Assembly: GCF_001553565.1 (NCBI RefSeq) | Contig: NZ_CP014228.1 | Location: forward strand, 2,666,001 to 2,730,000 | From: Actinomyces radicidentis | Lineage (GTDB): Bacteria > Actinomycetota > Actinomycetes > Actinomycetales > Actinomycetaceae | Direction of reading: 5' to 3' | DNA length: 64,000 nucleotides | Shown: positions 1 through 7,909 of the stretch, in pieces | How the letters are laid out: each line of letters starts with the position of its first letter | Position numbering within the stretch: position 1 is the stretch's first letter | Translations under genes and position numbers: made by a program | Notes under the pieces: model-generated | What the model saw: only the letters and a program-made list of their open reading frames with translations | Told to the model about the DNA's origin: nothing | The model's database searches: none

Positions 1-716
1 GCGTCGGCGGCGCTCGGTGCGTGACGGCTCCACAGGAGCACGTCGAGGTCGAGCTCGGCGGCCACCATGAGCGCGGGGGCGTCCACGCGCCCGTAGGGCG
101 GCCGCCAGACCCTCGGCGTCGGCGCCCCGGCCTGCTCGATCGCGGTGATCGTCCGGGACAGCGAGCCGCGCAGCTCGTCGGCGTCGACGCCGTAGACGTC
201 CGTGTGAACCCAGTTGTGGACGCCGACCTCGTGGCCCGCCGCGGTCTCGCTGCGCACGAGCCCGGGGTTGTCGGCCACGGCCGAGCCGAGAACGAAGAAG
301 GTTGCCGGGACGCCGACGGCGTCGAGCATGCGCAGCGCCATGGGCGTCCAGTGACGGTCGGGGCCGTCGTCGAAGGTGATCGCGGCGAGGCCGGTGGCCG
401 GGTCCGTCTGGAAGAGGACGCGCGCCGCGAGGCGTCCGGATCGGGACGGCTGCGGAGCGACTCGCGCCGTCGGGGACAGGTGGGTGTCGAGGTGGTGGAC
501 CGCCTCGGCGCCCGCTCCCCCGCCGACGGCGAGACCGGCGGCGGTGAGGGCGGCGCCGGCGAGTCCGTGGCGCAGCAGGCTGCGCCGGCCGGTGAGCCCC
601 GGCTCCGGCGTCGTCCCACCGGGCGCGGGCCGGCCGGCGGGAAGCGGGTCCGGGTCGTCGTGGAAGCCCCCGGCGGCGGGGACGGCGGAGAGGTCGGAAC
701 GCTGGGACTCGTGCAC
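1..716 (-). CDS. Polysaccharide deacetylase (NodB family), Tat-exported, 3' end beyond window
   Basis: Probable exported carbohydrate esterase 4 enzyme that removes acetyl groups from cell-wall or surface polysaccharide. The GTG start at 716 gives an N-terminus with a twin-arginine signal (TGRRSLLRHGLAG, Arg44-Arg45) followed by a hydrophobic Ala/Gly/Leu stretch. The NodB domain starts near residue 110. It shows motif 1 TFDDGPD (114-120, catalytic base and metal Asp), motif 2 HNWVH (metal His pair) and motif 3 RPPYGR. The remaining motifs and the stop lie outside the window. No good Shine-Dalgarno precedes the GTG, so the start is less certain than the domain call. Substrate (peptidoglycan, chitin-like or other) cannot be told from the sequence. 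Confidence 0.85.
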   Translation of the reverse strand, partial: MHESQRSDLSAVPAAGGFHDDPDPLPAGRPAPGGTTPEPGLTGRRSLLRHGLAGAALTAAGLAVGGGAGAEAVHHLDTHLSPTARVAPQPSRSGRLAARVLFQTDPATGLAAITFDDGPDRHWTPMALRMLDAVGVPATFFVLGSAVADNPGLVRSETAAGHEVGVHNWVHTDVYGVDADELRGSLSRTITAIEQAGAPTPRVWRPPYGRVDAPALMVAAELDLDVLLWSRHAPSAAD

Positions 717-783
717 GCCGTCAGGCTAGGAAGCCCACGGTTCCGCGGGATCCTCCCCGAGACTGAGCCCGCTCGCGGACCTC

Positions 784-2010
784 CTACGCCTCCGGGAGGT
801 GTCGCTCCTCGTGCACCCGCCCGACGAGCAGGTGGCTGGCCCACGCGCCGACCACTCCCACGAGCATGACGGCGACCATGGGCACGGCCGTGCTCGAGCC
901 GCCGGCGGAGGCGAGCGGCGCCGAGGTCCCGTTGGCGACGGCCTGGGCGACGCCGAGGAAGGCGCTCGCCACGCCGGCGACGTGGGCGACCTCGGACAGG
1001 GCCATGGCCGAGGAGTTGCCGAAGACGAAGGCCTGGGAGCCCATGAGGAGGACGAAACCGCAGCACAGCGGCACGAGCGCCACGTCCAGGACCAGGACGC
1101 TCACGGTGACGACGGCGACGCCGACCGCCGAGCCCGTCAGGCCCACGGCCATGAGACTGCGCGGGCTGCGACCGCGCACGAGGCGCGCGTTGAGGACGCT
1201 GAGCAGCATCTGGCAGCCGGCCGTCGCGCCGAAGAAGATCGAGTACGTGAGCGGGCTCAGCCCCTTGATCTCCTGGAGGACGAAGGACGACGAGGAGATG
1301 TAGGCGAACATCCCGAAACCGGAGAAGACGCTCGTGAGCATGTAGCCCAGGTAGGCTCGCTCGCCGGTGAGCTCGCGGAAGCCGTCGACGAAGCGGCGCA
1401 GGCCGCCGTCGTGCCGGGCCTCGCGCGGCAGGGACTCGGGCACGAAGATCCAGGCCATCGCCGTCATGAACAGACCGAAGGCGACGAGGCACCAGAAGAC
1501 GACCCGCCAGGTCGACACCGTGAGGACGGCACCGCCGATGACGGGGGCGATCATCGGGGCGAGGGCCTGGACCGCCATGAGAATGGACATCGTCGAGGCC
1601 AGGGCGCTGCCACGCGCCAGGTCGACGAGGACGGCCCGGCCGACGACGGAGGCCGCGCCGCCGCCGAAGCCCTGGAGGACGCGGCCGAGCATGAGCACCC
1701 CGATGGTGGGCGCGAAGGCGCAGACGAGTGCGCCGAGGGTGCACACGAGGCCGCCGAGGATCATCGGGCCGCGGCGCCCGCGCTGGTCGGAGACGGCGCC
1801 GCCGACGAGCTGGCCGAGGGCCATGCCGATGAAGAAGGCGGTGAGGGTGAGGCCGACCGCGCTCGCCGAGGCGCCCAGGTCCGCCGTGACCTCAGGGAAG
1901 GCCGGGGAGTACATGTCGGTCGCGAAGGGCGGGACGGCGTTCTGGACCGCGAGGGCGACGATGAGCCCGGCAGTGACGACGGGCTCGGGGTTGCGGCGGA
2001 GGAGGCCCAC
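784..2010 (-). CDS. MFS multidrug efflux transporter, Bcr/CflA type
   Basis: Integral membrane proton antiporter of about 408 residues with roughly 12 hydrophobic segments. The N-terminal part contains ATDMYSPAFPEVTADLG, the TDMY/LPAxP signature of Bcr/CflA drug-resistance transporters (drug:H+ antiporter-1 group), followed by the MFS loop motif QLVGGAVSDQRGRRGPM between segments 2 and 3. The frame stays open upstream to 2946, but GTG 2010 is preferred because AGGAG sits just before it and the upstream translation is Arg-rich shadow of the neighbouring gene. It lies 104 bases downstream of the M50 protease gene on the same strand. Substrate not predictable. Confidence 0.88.
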   Translation of the reverse strand: MGLLRRNPEPVVTAGLIVALAVQNAVPPFATDMYSPAFPEVTADLGASASAVGLTLTAFFIGMALGQLVGGAVSDQRGRRGPMILGGLVCTLGALVCAFAPTIGVLMLGRVLQGFGGGAASVVGRAVLVDLARGSALASTMSILMAVQALAPMIAPVIGGAVLTVSTWRVVFWCLVAFGLFMTAMAWIFVPESLPREARHDGGLRRFVDGFRELTGERAYLGYMLTSVFSGFGMFAYISSSSFVLQEIKGLSPLTYSIFFGATAGCQMLLSVLNARLVRGRSPRSLMAVGLTGSAVGVAVVTVSVLVLDVALVPLCCGFVLLMGSQAFVFGNSSAMALSEVAHVAGVASAFLGVAQAVANGTSAPLASAGGSSTAVPMVAVMLVGVVGAWASHLLVGRVHEERHLPEA

Positions 2011-2114
2011 GGTGCTCCTGTTCGGGACGGGACGGGGCGGGAGGAGATGGCGCGGCCGCCGGTGGGCGTACGGGCGACGGCGTCGGCAACGGGTGGGCCG
2101 AACGCCGTCGGGGC

Positions 2115-3224
2115 TCAGCGGGCCCCGGTGGGGACGGCACCGACGGCGCTGCCGCCCTGGGTGACGACGAGCCAGCGGGAGACGGCCCGGGCGCGCCGCA
2201 TCGCCTCGGCGGCGGCCTCCCCCTGCGTCGCCGAGCTGACGGCGGCCTGCGGCAGGACCGTGCAGACGGCGCCCGCGGCGACGGCGGACTCGTCCAGGGA
2301 CCCGAGCGCCGCGAGTCCGACGTCGTCGACGGTGCCGAGGAGGCGCTCGCCGTCGACGACGAGGACGAGGCCCGCCCCGGCGTCGAGACGCTCCCGGACC
2401 GCGGTGAGCGGGACGGCCGCGGGGAGGACCGCGACGGGCTGCATGAGGGTCGTGAGGTCGAGGCGCCGTGCGGCGCGCGAGCCGCCGCGGCCCAGGCCGA
2501 GGACCCGCCAGGAGGTCTGGGCGATGGGCCAGGCGACCATGACGGCGAGGATGAGTCCGAAGCCGTCGGGCCGCTGCCCGGCCAGGACGAGGGGCTCGAG
2601 CACCCAGTGCCAGGCGACACCGACGACGACGAGCAGCCCGCCGACCGCGGCGGTGCGCAGCCCCCAGGTGGCGCTCCCGGTCACCTGCTCGACGAGCGCC
2701 GCGAGGGCGTGGCCGCCGTCGAGGGGCAGTCCGGGCAGGGCGTTGAAGACGGCGAGCGCGAGGTTGACCCAGCCGACCGCCCAGATCGTGAAGGCCGCCT
2801 CGTAGGGCAGCGAGGCGGACGCGTCGACGAGGCGGCGGAGGAGGAACCAGAGCAGGAGGTTCGTGGCGGGGCCGGCCAGCGACGTGAGGACGTCCTTCCA
2901 GGGTCGCCACCCGCGGGCGGGCCCGAAGGTGGTCTGACCGCCCCAAAGGTAGAGCTCGTAGCGGACGGGGCGCCGTCCCAGGGCGGTGCCCGTGAGCCCG
3001 TGGGCGAGCTCGTGGAGCATGACGCTCACCGCGACGCCGAGGACGGTGCCGAGCACGACGAGGAGGACGGTGGCCAGGCCGGCGCCGATGAGGCTGGACT
3101 GGACGAGCGGGAACCAGCTCGCGGCGATGATGAGGCCCAGGATCGCGGAGGTCGGGGCGACGACGACGGGCGCGCCGCCGATCCTCCCCAGGACCCAGCC
3201 CTGCTGCGCGTTCGTCGATGGCAT
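2115..3224 (-). CDS. Site-2 protease family (M50) membrane metalloprotease
   Basis: Membrane zinc protease of 369 residues. The sequence shows HELAH at 71-75 inside a hydrophobic segment (two zinc His and the catalytic Glu) and NALPGLPLDGG at 161-171, the second M50 motif, whose Asp is the third zinc ligand. The N-terminal core has about six membrane segments; the C-terminal third (after about 240) resembles a degenerate CBS-like regulatory region. This layout matches the actinobacterial S2P homologues of the Rv2625c type. Such proteases cleave membrane-bound regulators; no partner anti-sigma factor is adjacent, so the substrate is unknown. It is divergent from the RecB-like gene. Confidence 0.88.
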   Translation of the reverse strand: MPSTNAQQGWVLGRIGGAPVVVAPTSAILGLIIAASWFPLVQSSLIGAGLATVLLVVLGTVLGVAVSVMLHELAHGLTGTALGRRPVRYELYLWGGQTTFGPARGWRPWKDVLTSLAGPATNLLLWFLLRRLVDASASLPYEAAFTIWAVGWVNLALAVFNALPGLPLDGGHALAALVEQVTGSATWGLRTAAVGGLLVVVGVAWHWVLEPLVLAGQRPDGFGLILAVMVAWPIAQTSWRVLGLGRGGSRAARRLDLTTLMQPVAVLPAAVPLTAVRERLDAGAGLVLVVDGERLLGTVDDVGLAALGSLDESAVAAGAVCTVLPQAAVSSATQGEAAAEAMRRARAVSRWLVVTQGGSAVGAVPTGAR

Positions 3225-3326
3225 GCGGGGAGCCTATCGGGCGCTGCTGTCCGTCCCCTGTGGCGGGGCGCGCACCCTGTGGAGACCTTCGGCACGGTGT
3301 CGTACCCCCGCGGTAGGTTCCGGGAC

Positions 3327-4223
3327 GTGAGTGAGAACGAGCAGATCCGGCCGACCGGTCCCGGCGCGAGCGCGCCCCGGCGCAAGGGCTCGCGCAAGCG
3401 GGCGGCGCTGTCGCCGTCGCGCGCGAAGGACTTCCAGCAGTGCCCCCTCATGTTCCGCCTGCGGACCGTCGACCACCTCCCCGAGCCCGGTTCGCTCGCC
3501 ACGCACAAGGGCACGATCGTCCACGGGGTCCTCGAGCGCCTCTACGACCTGCCGGCGCGTGATCGCACCCGTGACGCCGCCGTCGCGATGCTCCCCGCGC
3601 AGTGGGAGGCGCACAAGGCCAAGAGCCCGGAGGTGCTCACCCTCTTCGAGGACGAGTCGCGGATCGATCCCTGGCTCGACGAGGCCCGCGAGCTCATCAA
3701 GGCGTACTTCCGGATGGAGAATCCCGCCCGCCTCGAGCCCGCCGAGCGCGAGCTCTTCGTGCAGACGGAGACGGCCGGCGGGCTGCTCCTGCGCGGCTTC
3801 GTCGACCGTCTCGACGTCGCCCCCGACGGCGCGATGCGCGTCGTCGACTACAAGACGGGCCGCTCGCCGAGCCCGCGCTTCGTCGAGGAGGCTCTGTTCC
3901 AGATGCGCTTCTACGGGCTGGTCCTGTGGCGCCTTCGCGGCGAGGCCCCGCGCCGCCTCCAGCTCGTCTACCTCAAGGACGGCCGCACGCTGACGCACGA
4001 CCCGCGCCTGCCGGAGCTCGAGGCCGTGGAGAACAAGGTCGAGCGGATCTGGGACGACGTCGAGGACTGCGCGGCCTCGGGTGAGTTCGCGCCGCACCGC
4101 ACCCGTCTGTGCGACTGGTGCGCCTTCCAGGCCCAGTGCCCGCTCTTCGGGGGCGAGCCCCCGGAGCTCCCGGCCGACGGCCTCGAGCAGCTGCTCACGG
4201 CCCGCCGGGCCCCGGCGGCATGA
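3327..4223 (+). CDS. RecB-like PD-(D/E)XK exonuclease with Fe-S cysteine cluster
   Basis: Stand-alone nuclease domain of the RecB/AddB/Cas4 group, 298 residues. Catalytic elements are GFVDRLD (Asp160), VVDYKTG (Asp174, Lys176) and the following FQMRFYG (Gln192) of the QxxxY motif. One N-terminal cysteine (FQQCPLMFR, Cys39) and three C-terminal cysteines (LCDWCAFQAQC, Cys262/265/271) form the split four-Cys pattern that holds a [4Fe-4S] cluster in AddB and Cas4. GTG 3327 starts the protein; the frame is open further upstream but that part is antisense to the M50 gene. Proteins of this kind are common single genes in actinobacteria with an assumed DNA-repair role. No helicase or CRISPR genes are nearby, which argues against a Cas4 role. 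Confidence 0.88.
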   Translation: MSENEQIRPTGPGASAPRRKGSRKRAALSPSRAKDFQQCPLMFRLRTVDHLPEPGSLATHKGTIVHGVLERLYDLPARDRTRDAAVAMLPAQWEAHKAKSPEVLTLFEDESRIDPWLDEARELIKAYFRMENPARLEPAERELFVQTETAGGLLLRGFVDRLDVAPDGAMRVVDYKTGRSPSPRFVEEALFQMRFYGLVLWRLRGEAPRRLQLVYLKDGRTLTHDPRLPELEAVENKVERIWDDVEDCAASGEFAPHRTRLCDWCAFQAQCPLFGGEPPELPADGLEQLLTARRAPAA

Positions 4224-4273
4224 TCCCCGTCTCAGAGGACGGCCGGTTCTCGCCAGACCTTCCGGATCACGTT

Positions 4274-4279
4274 TAGGTT
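4274..4279 (+). promoter_or_regulatory. Candidate -10 element (TAGGTT) for the sulfur-uptake leader transcript
   Basis: TAGGTT fits the actinobacterial TANNNT -10 pattern and would start transcription near 4286, about 70 bases before the leader ORF. No convincing -35 is visible, so this is a weak call. Confidence 0.35.
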
Positions 4280-4355
4280 ACGAGCACCGAGCGGCCCACG
4301 GGCCGCCCCACGGACGGCCGCACCGCCGTCGTCCCGACACCACGGAGAACACCTC

Positions 4356-4442
4356 ATGACCCCGTTCCAGGCCGGCACCGCCACGCAGCGCGCATCGCGC
4401 GGAGCGTGTCGCTGTATGCGCCGCCTGGCTCGGGCGATCTGA
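4356..4442 (+). CDS. Cys-Arg-Cys leader peptide ORF upstream of the sulfur transporter
   Basis: A 28-codon ORF with a strong ribosome site (ACGGAGAA ending 6 bases before ATG 4356). The peptide ends with GACRCMRRLARAI: two cysteine codons (tgt, residues 18 and 20) flanking Arg, then more Arg codons. It sits in the 437-base gap between the RecB-like gene and tsuA, about 220 bases before tsuA. Small Cys-rich ORFs that act as cysteine-responsive attenuators upstream of sulfur genes are known in mycobacteria, and similar short leader peptides occur upstream of sulfur genes in streptomycetes. The same role is inferred here from position, the CRC codons and downstream hairpins; it is not proven. 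Confidence 0.6.
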   Translation: MTPFQAGTATQRASRGACRCMRRLARAI

Positions 4443-4482
4443 GGCGGAGCAGACAGAGCAGCTCCTCCCTCCCGGCCGTCGG

Positions 4483-4504
4483 CGTCGACCCGCACGGGTC
4501 GACG
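4483..4504 (+). promoter_or_regulatory. Hairpin between leader ORF and tsuA (possible attenuator)
   Basis: Perfect inverted repeat GTCGACCC-GCAC-GGGTCGAC with one further C-G pair, 40 bases after the leader stop. A second hairpin, GGGGCG-GAGCG-CGCCCC, lies at 4568-4584. Neither is followed by a U tract, so whether they end transcription, hide a Rho site or shape translation is open. CCCGTTCCA also occurs twice in the region, inside the leader ORF and near 4550. Confidence 0.45.
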
Positions 4505-4660
4505 ACGCCGCACGACCACGCCCGGCCAGGCGAACCCCCACCCCACCACCCCGTTCCACGCGGGTGCGGGGCGGAGCGCGCCCCCAGCGAACGCCGTCTC
4601 CCCCGCGTCCCGAGCAAGGCCCCACCGCATCCTGCGGCAGAGGGCCGGACCAGGACACCC

Positions 4661-5794
4661 ATGATCATCACCGGACTCCTCGTCGGAGCCGTCCTCGGAC
4701 TCGTGCTCCAGCGCGGCCGCTTCTGCATCACCGGCGCCTACCGGGACCTGTGGGTCTCGCACTCCTGGCGCTGGTTCACCGCCTTCCTCCTCGCGATCGC
4801 GGTCCAGGCCGTCGGCGTCGCCCTCCTCACGGCGACCGGGGTCATCACACCCGAGATCCCGACGCTCAACGTCTTCGCGGTCGTCGTCGGGTCCTTCCTC
4901 TTCGGAGTCGGGATCGTCCTGGCCGGCGGCTGCGCCACCGGCACCTACTACCGCGCCGGAGAGGGGCTCGTCGGGTCCTGGTTCGCGCTCATCGCCTACG
5001 CCGGAGCGGCCGCCGCCTCCAAGACCGGCGTCCTCGCACCGCTCACCGACTGGGCGAAGTCCGTCTGGAGCACCAGCCTCACCACGATCCCGGCCACGGT
5101 CGGCCTGCCCGACTGGACCGGCGTGGCCCTCCTCGCCGTCATCGTGGCGGCGCTCGTCCGCTGGCAGCGCCGCCTGGCCGAGGCCCGCCCCGTGAGCCTC
5201 CAGCTCCCCGCCGAGCGCACCGGTCTCAACCACCTCCTCTTCGAGAAGGCCTGGAACCCGCTCGTCACCGGCGTCATCGTCGGCGTCGTCGCGATCATCG
5301 CCTGGCCGACCTCCTGGGCCTCCGGACGCCACGACGGCCTCGGCATCACGACCCCGTCCTCCAACCTCGTCGGTTACGTCGTCACCGGGGACTCCACGAA
5401 GGTCGACTGGGGTGTCCTCCTCGTCCTCGGCATCCTCCTCGGCTCCTTCGTGTCCGCGAAGGCCTCGGGCGAGTTCCGCGTCCGAGTCCCCTCCGCCACC
5501 GTCATCCAGCGCTCCATCGCGGGAGGCGTCCTCATGGGAGTCGGGGCCGCCTGGGCGGGCGGCTGCTCCATCGGCAACGGCCTGGTCCAGACCTCGCTGC
5601 TGTCCTGGCAGGGCTGGCTCGCCCTCGTCTTCCAGATCGTCGGCGCCGGCGCGGCGGCCTACGTCACCATCATCCGGCCGCGCGAGCAGCGTCGTCGGGA
5701 GCGTGCGGCCGCCCGCGCGCAGGCCCTCGCCGCCCCGGCACCGGTCTCCCCCGACCAGGCGCTGTCCGCGTCCAGCCCCGCGGCCGCCCGCTGA
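4661..5794 (+). CDS. tsuA: YeeE/YedE (TsuA) family sulfur-compound transporter
   Basis: Membrane protein of 377 residues with about nine hydrophobic segments. The conserved cysteines of the TsuA thiosulfate channel family are in place: QRGRFCITG (Cys22), LAGGCATGTYYRAGEG (Cys91) and WAGGCSIGNGL (Cys302). In characterised TsuA, such cysteines pass thiosulfate through the membrane by transient S-S contacts. ATG 4661 is chosen because it directly begins the first membrane helix; the upstream open frame is low-complexity and overlaps the leader region. A TusA-like sulfur carrier follows 113 bases downstream on the same strand, the usual TsuA-TsuB pairing. A Cys-codon leader ORF upstream suggests control by cysteine supply. 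Confidence 0.9.
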   Translation: MIITGLLVGAVLGLVLQRGRFCITGAYRDLWVSHSWRWFTAFLLAIAVQAVGVALLTATGVITPEIPTLNVFAVVVGSFLFGVGIVLAGGCATGTYYRAGEGLVGSWFALIAYAGAAAASKTGVLAPLTDWAKSVWSTSLTTIPATVGLPDWTGVALLAVIVAALVRWQRRLAEARPVSLQLPAERTGLNHLLFEKAWNPLVTGVIVGVVAIIAWPTSWASGRHDGLGITTPSSNLVGYVVTGDSTKVDWGVLLVLGILLGSFVSAKASGEFRVRVPSATVIQRSIAGGVLMGVGAAWAGGCSIGNGLVQTSLLSWQGWLALVFQIVGAGAAAYVTIIRPREQRRRERAAARAQALAAPAPVSPDQALSASSPAAAR

Positions 5795-5907
5795 GGCGCC
5801 GCGCAACGGTGCCGCGCGACGGCGGGACGCCGTCGCCGGCGACCGAGCGGGCCTCGTCCCCGCCGCCCCACAGCTCACCACCCACCGATCTGTACAAGGA
5901 GAACCAC

Positions 5908-6129
5908 ATGCGCACCGTCCTGGAGACCGAGGGTCTCGTCTGCCCCTTCCCCGTCGTCGAGGCCGAGGACGCCATGGCCGACCTCGAACCCGGTGACGAG
6001 CTCGTCATCGGCTTCGACTGCACCCAGGGCACCCAGTCCCTGCCCGCCTGGGCCGCCGACAACGGCTACGAGGTCACCGAGTTCACCAAGACCGGAGAGG
6101 CCTCCTGGTCCATCACCGTCCGCAAGTGA
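5908..6129 (+). CDS. tsuB: TusA/SirA-family sulfur carrier protein (TsuB-like)
   Basis: Small cytoplasmic protein of 73 residues. It starts at ATG 5908 behind an excellent AAGGAGAA site and carries the family motif GLVCPFPVVEAEDAM: the CPxP cysteine (Cys12) that holds persulfide sulfur. The rest matches the TusA alpha/beta fold (ELVIGFDCTQGTQSLPAWA). A second cysteine (Cys39) is present. Placed after tsuA, it most likely receives sulfur arriving through TsuA (the TsuB role) rather than serving tRNA 2-thiolation, since no other Tus genes are near. Confidence 0.88.
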   Translation: MRTVLETEGLVCPFPVVEAEDAMADLEPGDELVIGFDCTQGTQSLPAWAADNGYEVTEFTKTGEASWSITVRK

Positions 6130-6242
6130 CCGCGCCGACCGCCCTCGGTCGGCACCGGTGCTGAGCACCGCCCTGCGTCGACCGCCGACGGCGCGGACCC
6201 GCACCGATTCTGGACCGACCGACCCAGGTCACACCACCGCCC

Positions 6243-6283
6243 GGCCCGGCCCCGGGGCGCCGTCCGCGTCCCGGGGCCGGGCC
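6243..6283 (+). terminator. Hairpin terminator after tsuA-tsuB
   Basis: Perfect 14-base-pair stem of G and C (arms 6243-6256 and 6270-6283, 13-base loop), 113 bases past the tsuB stop and just before the next promoter. There is no U tract, as is common for actinobacterial terminators. Confidence 0.6.
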
Positions 6284-6287
6284 CGTC

Positions 6288-6293
6288 TACGGT
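6288..6293 (+). promoter_or_regulatory. -10 element TACGGT for a leaderless aldo/keto reductase mRNA
   Basis: TACGGT ends 7 bases before ATG 6301 and no Shine-Dalgarno is present, the arrangement expected when transcription starts at the ATG. Confidence 0.5.
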
Positions 6294-6300
6294 TGGCCGC

Positions 6301-7278
6301 ATGGAGCAGCGCAGACTGGGTCGTACGGGACTCACGGTGTCTTCGGTGGGACTCGGCACGATGACCTGGGGCCGCGACACCGACGAGCTCGAGGCCCGCG
6401 ACCAGCTCGACGTCTTCCTCGACGCCGGCGGCACCCTCCTCGACACCGCCGCCTCCTACTGCGAGGGCGCCTCCGAGGAGGTCATCGGCGGTCTGCTCGC
6501 CGAGCACGTCGACCGCCGCGACGTCGTCCTCGTCTCCAAGGCCGGCGTGCGCACCTGGCGCACCACCTCCCGCCCGACGACCGCCGACGCCTCCCGCGGC
6601 ACCCTCCTCGACATCCTCGACGACTCCCTCGCCCGCCTGGGTACCGACCACCTCGACCTCTGGCTCGTCCAGGTGCCCGACCCGCGCACGCCCCTGGAGG
6701 AGACGGTCGACGCGCTGCGCACCGCCGTCGCCTCGGGCCGCACCCGCTACGTCGGCGTCTCCAACCACCCCGCCTGGGCCTCCGTGCGCGCCGCAGACCT
6801 CCTCGCCGAGGACCGGGGCCCCGGGATGGCCGCCGTCGAGGTCGAGCACTCCCTGCTCGCCCGCGGTGCCGAGCGCGAGGTCGTCCCCGCCGCCGGGGCC
6901 CTGGGCTTCGGCGTCATCGGCTACGCGCCGCTCGGCCGCGGAGTCCTCACCGGCAAGTACCGCTCGACGACTCCCCCGGACTCGCGCGGCGCCTCCCCGC
7001 ACCTGCGCTCCTACGTCGCCCCCTACCTCGGCCAGTCCCACGAGGGGGTCGTCGAGGCCGTCGCCACGGCTGCCGCCGGTCTGGACCGCAAGCCCGTCGA
7101 GGTCGCCCTCGCCTGGGCGCGCGACGCTCCGGGGATCGCCTCGACCGTGGTCGGCGCGCGCACGCCCGCGCAGCTCCAGGGGGCGCTCGCCGCGGAGGAG
7201 CTCGTCCTGCCGGCTCAGATCCGTCGCGCCCTGTCCGAGGTGACGAACCCGTCCTTCGGCTACCCCGAGCGCTTCTGA
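6301..7278 (+). CDS. Aldo/keto reductase with His-to-Gln change at the catalytic tetrad
   Basis: NADP(H)-dependent oxidoreductase of 325 residues, (beta/alpha)8 barrel. Tetrad residues visible are Asp48 and Tyr53 (DTAASY) and Lys80 (VLVSKAG). At the fourth position, where relatives have LLHRPDP, this protein reads LVQVPDP, so Gln124 replaces the usual His. The C-terminal cofactor region is typical (STVVGARTPAQLQGAL). The ATG follows a -10 element at 7 bases and is probably leaderless. A long shared terminator lies after the stop. Substrate unknown; the missing His may alter pH dependence or favour a special substrate. Confidence 0.88.
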   Translation: MEQRRLGRTGLTVSSVGLGTMTWGRDTDELEARDQLDVFLDAGGTLLDTAASYCEGASEEVIGGLLAEHVDRRDVVLVSKAGVRTWRTTSRPTTADASRGTLLDILDDSLARLGTDHLDLWLVQVPDPRTPLEETVDALRTAVASGRTRYVGVSNHPAWASVRAADLLAEDRGPGMAAVEVEHSLLARGAEREVVPAAGALGFGVIGYAPLGRGVLTGKYRSTTPPDSRGASPHLRSYVAPYLGQSHEGVVEAVATAAAGLDRKPVEVALAWARDAPGIASTVVGARTPAQLQGALAAEELVLPAQIRRALSEVTNPSFGYPERF

Positions 7279-7359
7279 GCGCTGTCACTCCGGCGGGCGC
7301 GCTCCGGCGACGGCGCTCGCCGGCGGGTGAGGCTCGCACCGGCACGACCTCCCGCACGA

Positions 7360-7402
7360 CGCGGCGTGGCCCGGCACCTTGGTGGTGCCGGGCCACGCCG
7401 CG
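7360..7402. terminator. Bidirectional terminator between convergent genes
   Basis: Perfect 19-base-pair stem (7360-7378 with 7384-7402) and a 5-base loop. It lies 82 bases after the reductase stop (+) and 43 bases after the stop of the Asp-rich protein (-), so it can serve both. Confidence 0.85.
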
Positions 7403-7444
7403 TGCTGAAGAGGGAGCCGAGCGCCTCAGCGCCCGACGGAGGAC

Positions 7445-7756
7445 TCAGTTCTCGTCGTCGTCCTCGTAGTCGTCATCGTCGTCCTCGTCGTAGTCCTCGT
7501 CATCGTCGTCGTCATAGTCGTCATCGTCGTAGTCGTCGTCATCGTCGTCCGAGTCGTCGGTGTCGACGATGTCGAAGGGCAGCTCGATGCCGTGGGCGGT
7601 GAAGAGGGCGTCGTCGTAGGTGAAGAAGGCGTCCTGAAGGGCGTTCTCGGCGGCGACGACGGCCGGGGACAGCTCGTCCCCGGTGGCGGCCGCGTCGAGG
7701 TGCGCCTCGAAGGCGGCGATGAGTCGGTTGAGCGCGGACCGCGGGTCGTTCGTCAT
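7445..7756 (-). CDS. Small actinobacterial protein with an Asp/Tyr-rich tail
   Basis: 103 residues. The first 65 form a plausible helical domain (RSALNRLIAAFEAHLDAAA, then a hydrophobic and acidic helix ending in LPFDIVD); the last 38 are almost only Asp with regularly spaced Tyr and a few Glu. The tail is encoded by a near-perfect gac/gat triplet repeat. Similar helical domains with acidic tails are found in actinobacteria, sometimes loosely labelled primosomal protein, but I see nothing that proves such a role. It begins at ATG 7756. Acidic tails of this kind often mimic nucleic acid or bind cations; function is unknown. Confidence 0.75.
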   Translation of the reverse strand: MTNDPRSALNRLIAAFEAHLDAAATGDELSPAVVAAENALQDAFFTYDDALFTAHGIELPFDIVDTDDSDDDDDDYDDDDYDDDDDEDYDEDDDDDYEDDDEN

Positions 7757-7853
7757 GTCCTCAGCCTACCGGGCCTCCGGGGCCCGTCACACCCCACCCA
7801 TGGTCCCGGCCGGCCGCCCGAACGCCGAGCACGCCCGATCCGCCCCGGAACGG

Positions 7854-7892
7854 CGACGGCGGCCGCCCACCGGAGGTGGACGACCGCCGTCG
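7854..7892 (-). terminator. Hairpin terminator after the FAD oxidoreductase
   Basis: Arms CGACGGCGG (7854-7862) and CCGCCGTCG (7884-7892), 18 bases past the stop of the minus-strand flavoprotein gene. The 21-base loop contains its own short CCACC/GGTGG pairing. Confidence 0.5.
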
Positions 7893-7909
7893 GAGCGTTG
7901 GACGCAGGA

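Noticed and set aside
784..2946. A 720-codon open frame on the minus strand covering both the drug exporter and most of the M50 gene
   Set aside because: Only the part after GTG 2010 is protein-like; the N-terminal 300 codons are Arg/Pro-rich and antisense or out of frame to the M50 protease.
3327..4223. Cas4 and hence a CRISPR locus
   Set aside because: The nuclease has the Cas4/AddB-type cysteines, but no cas genes or repeat arrays occur anywhere in the window.
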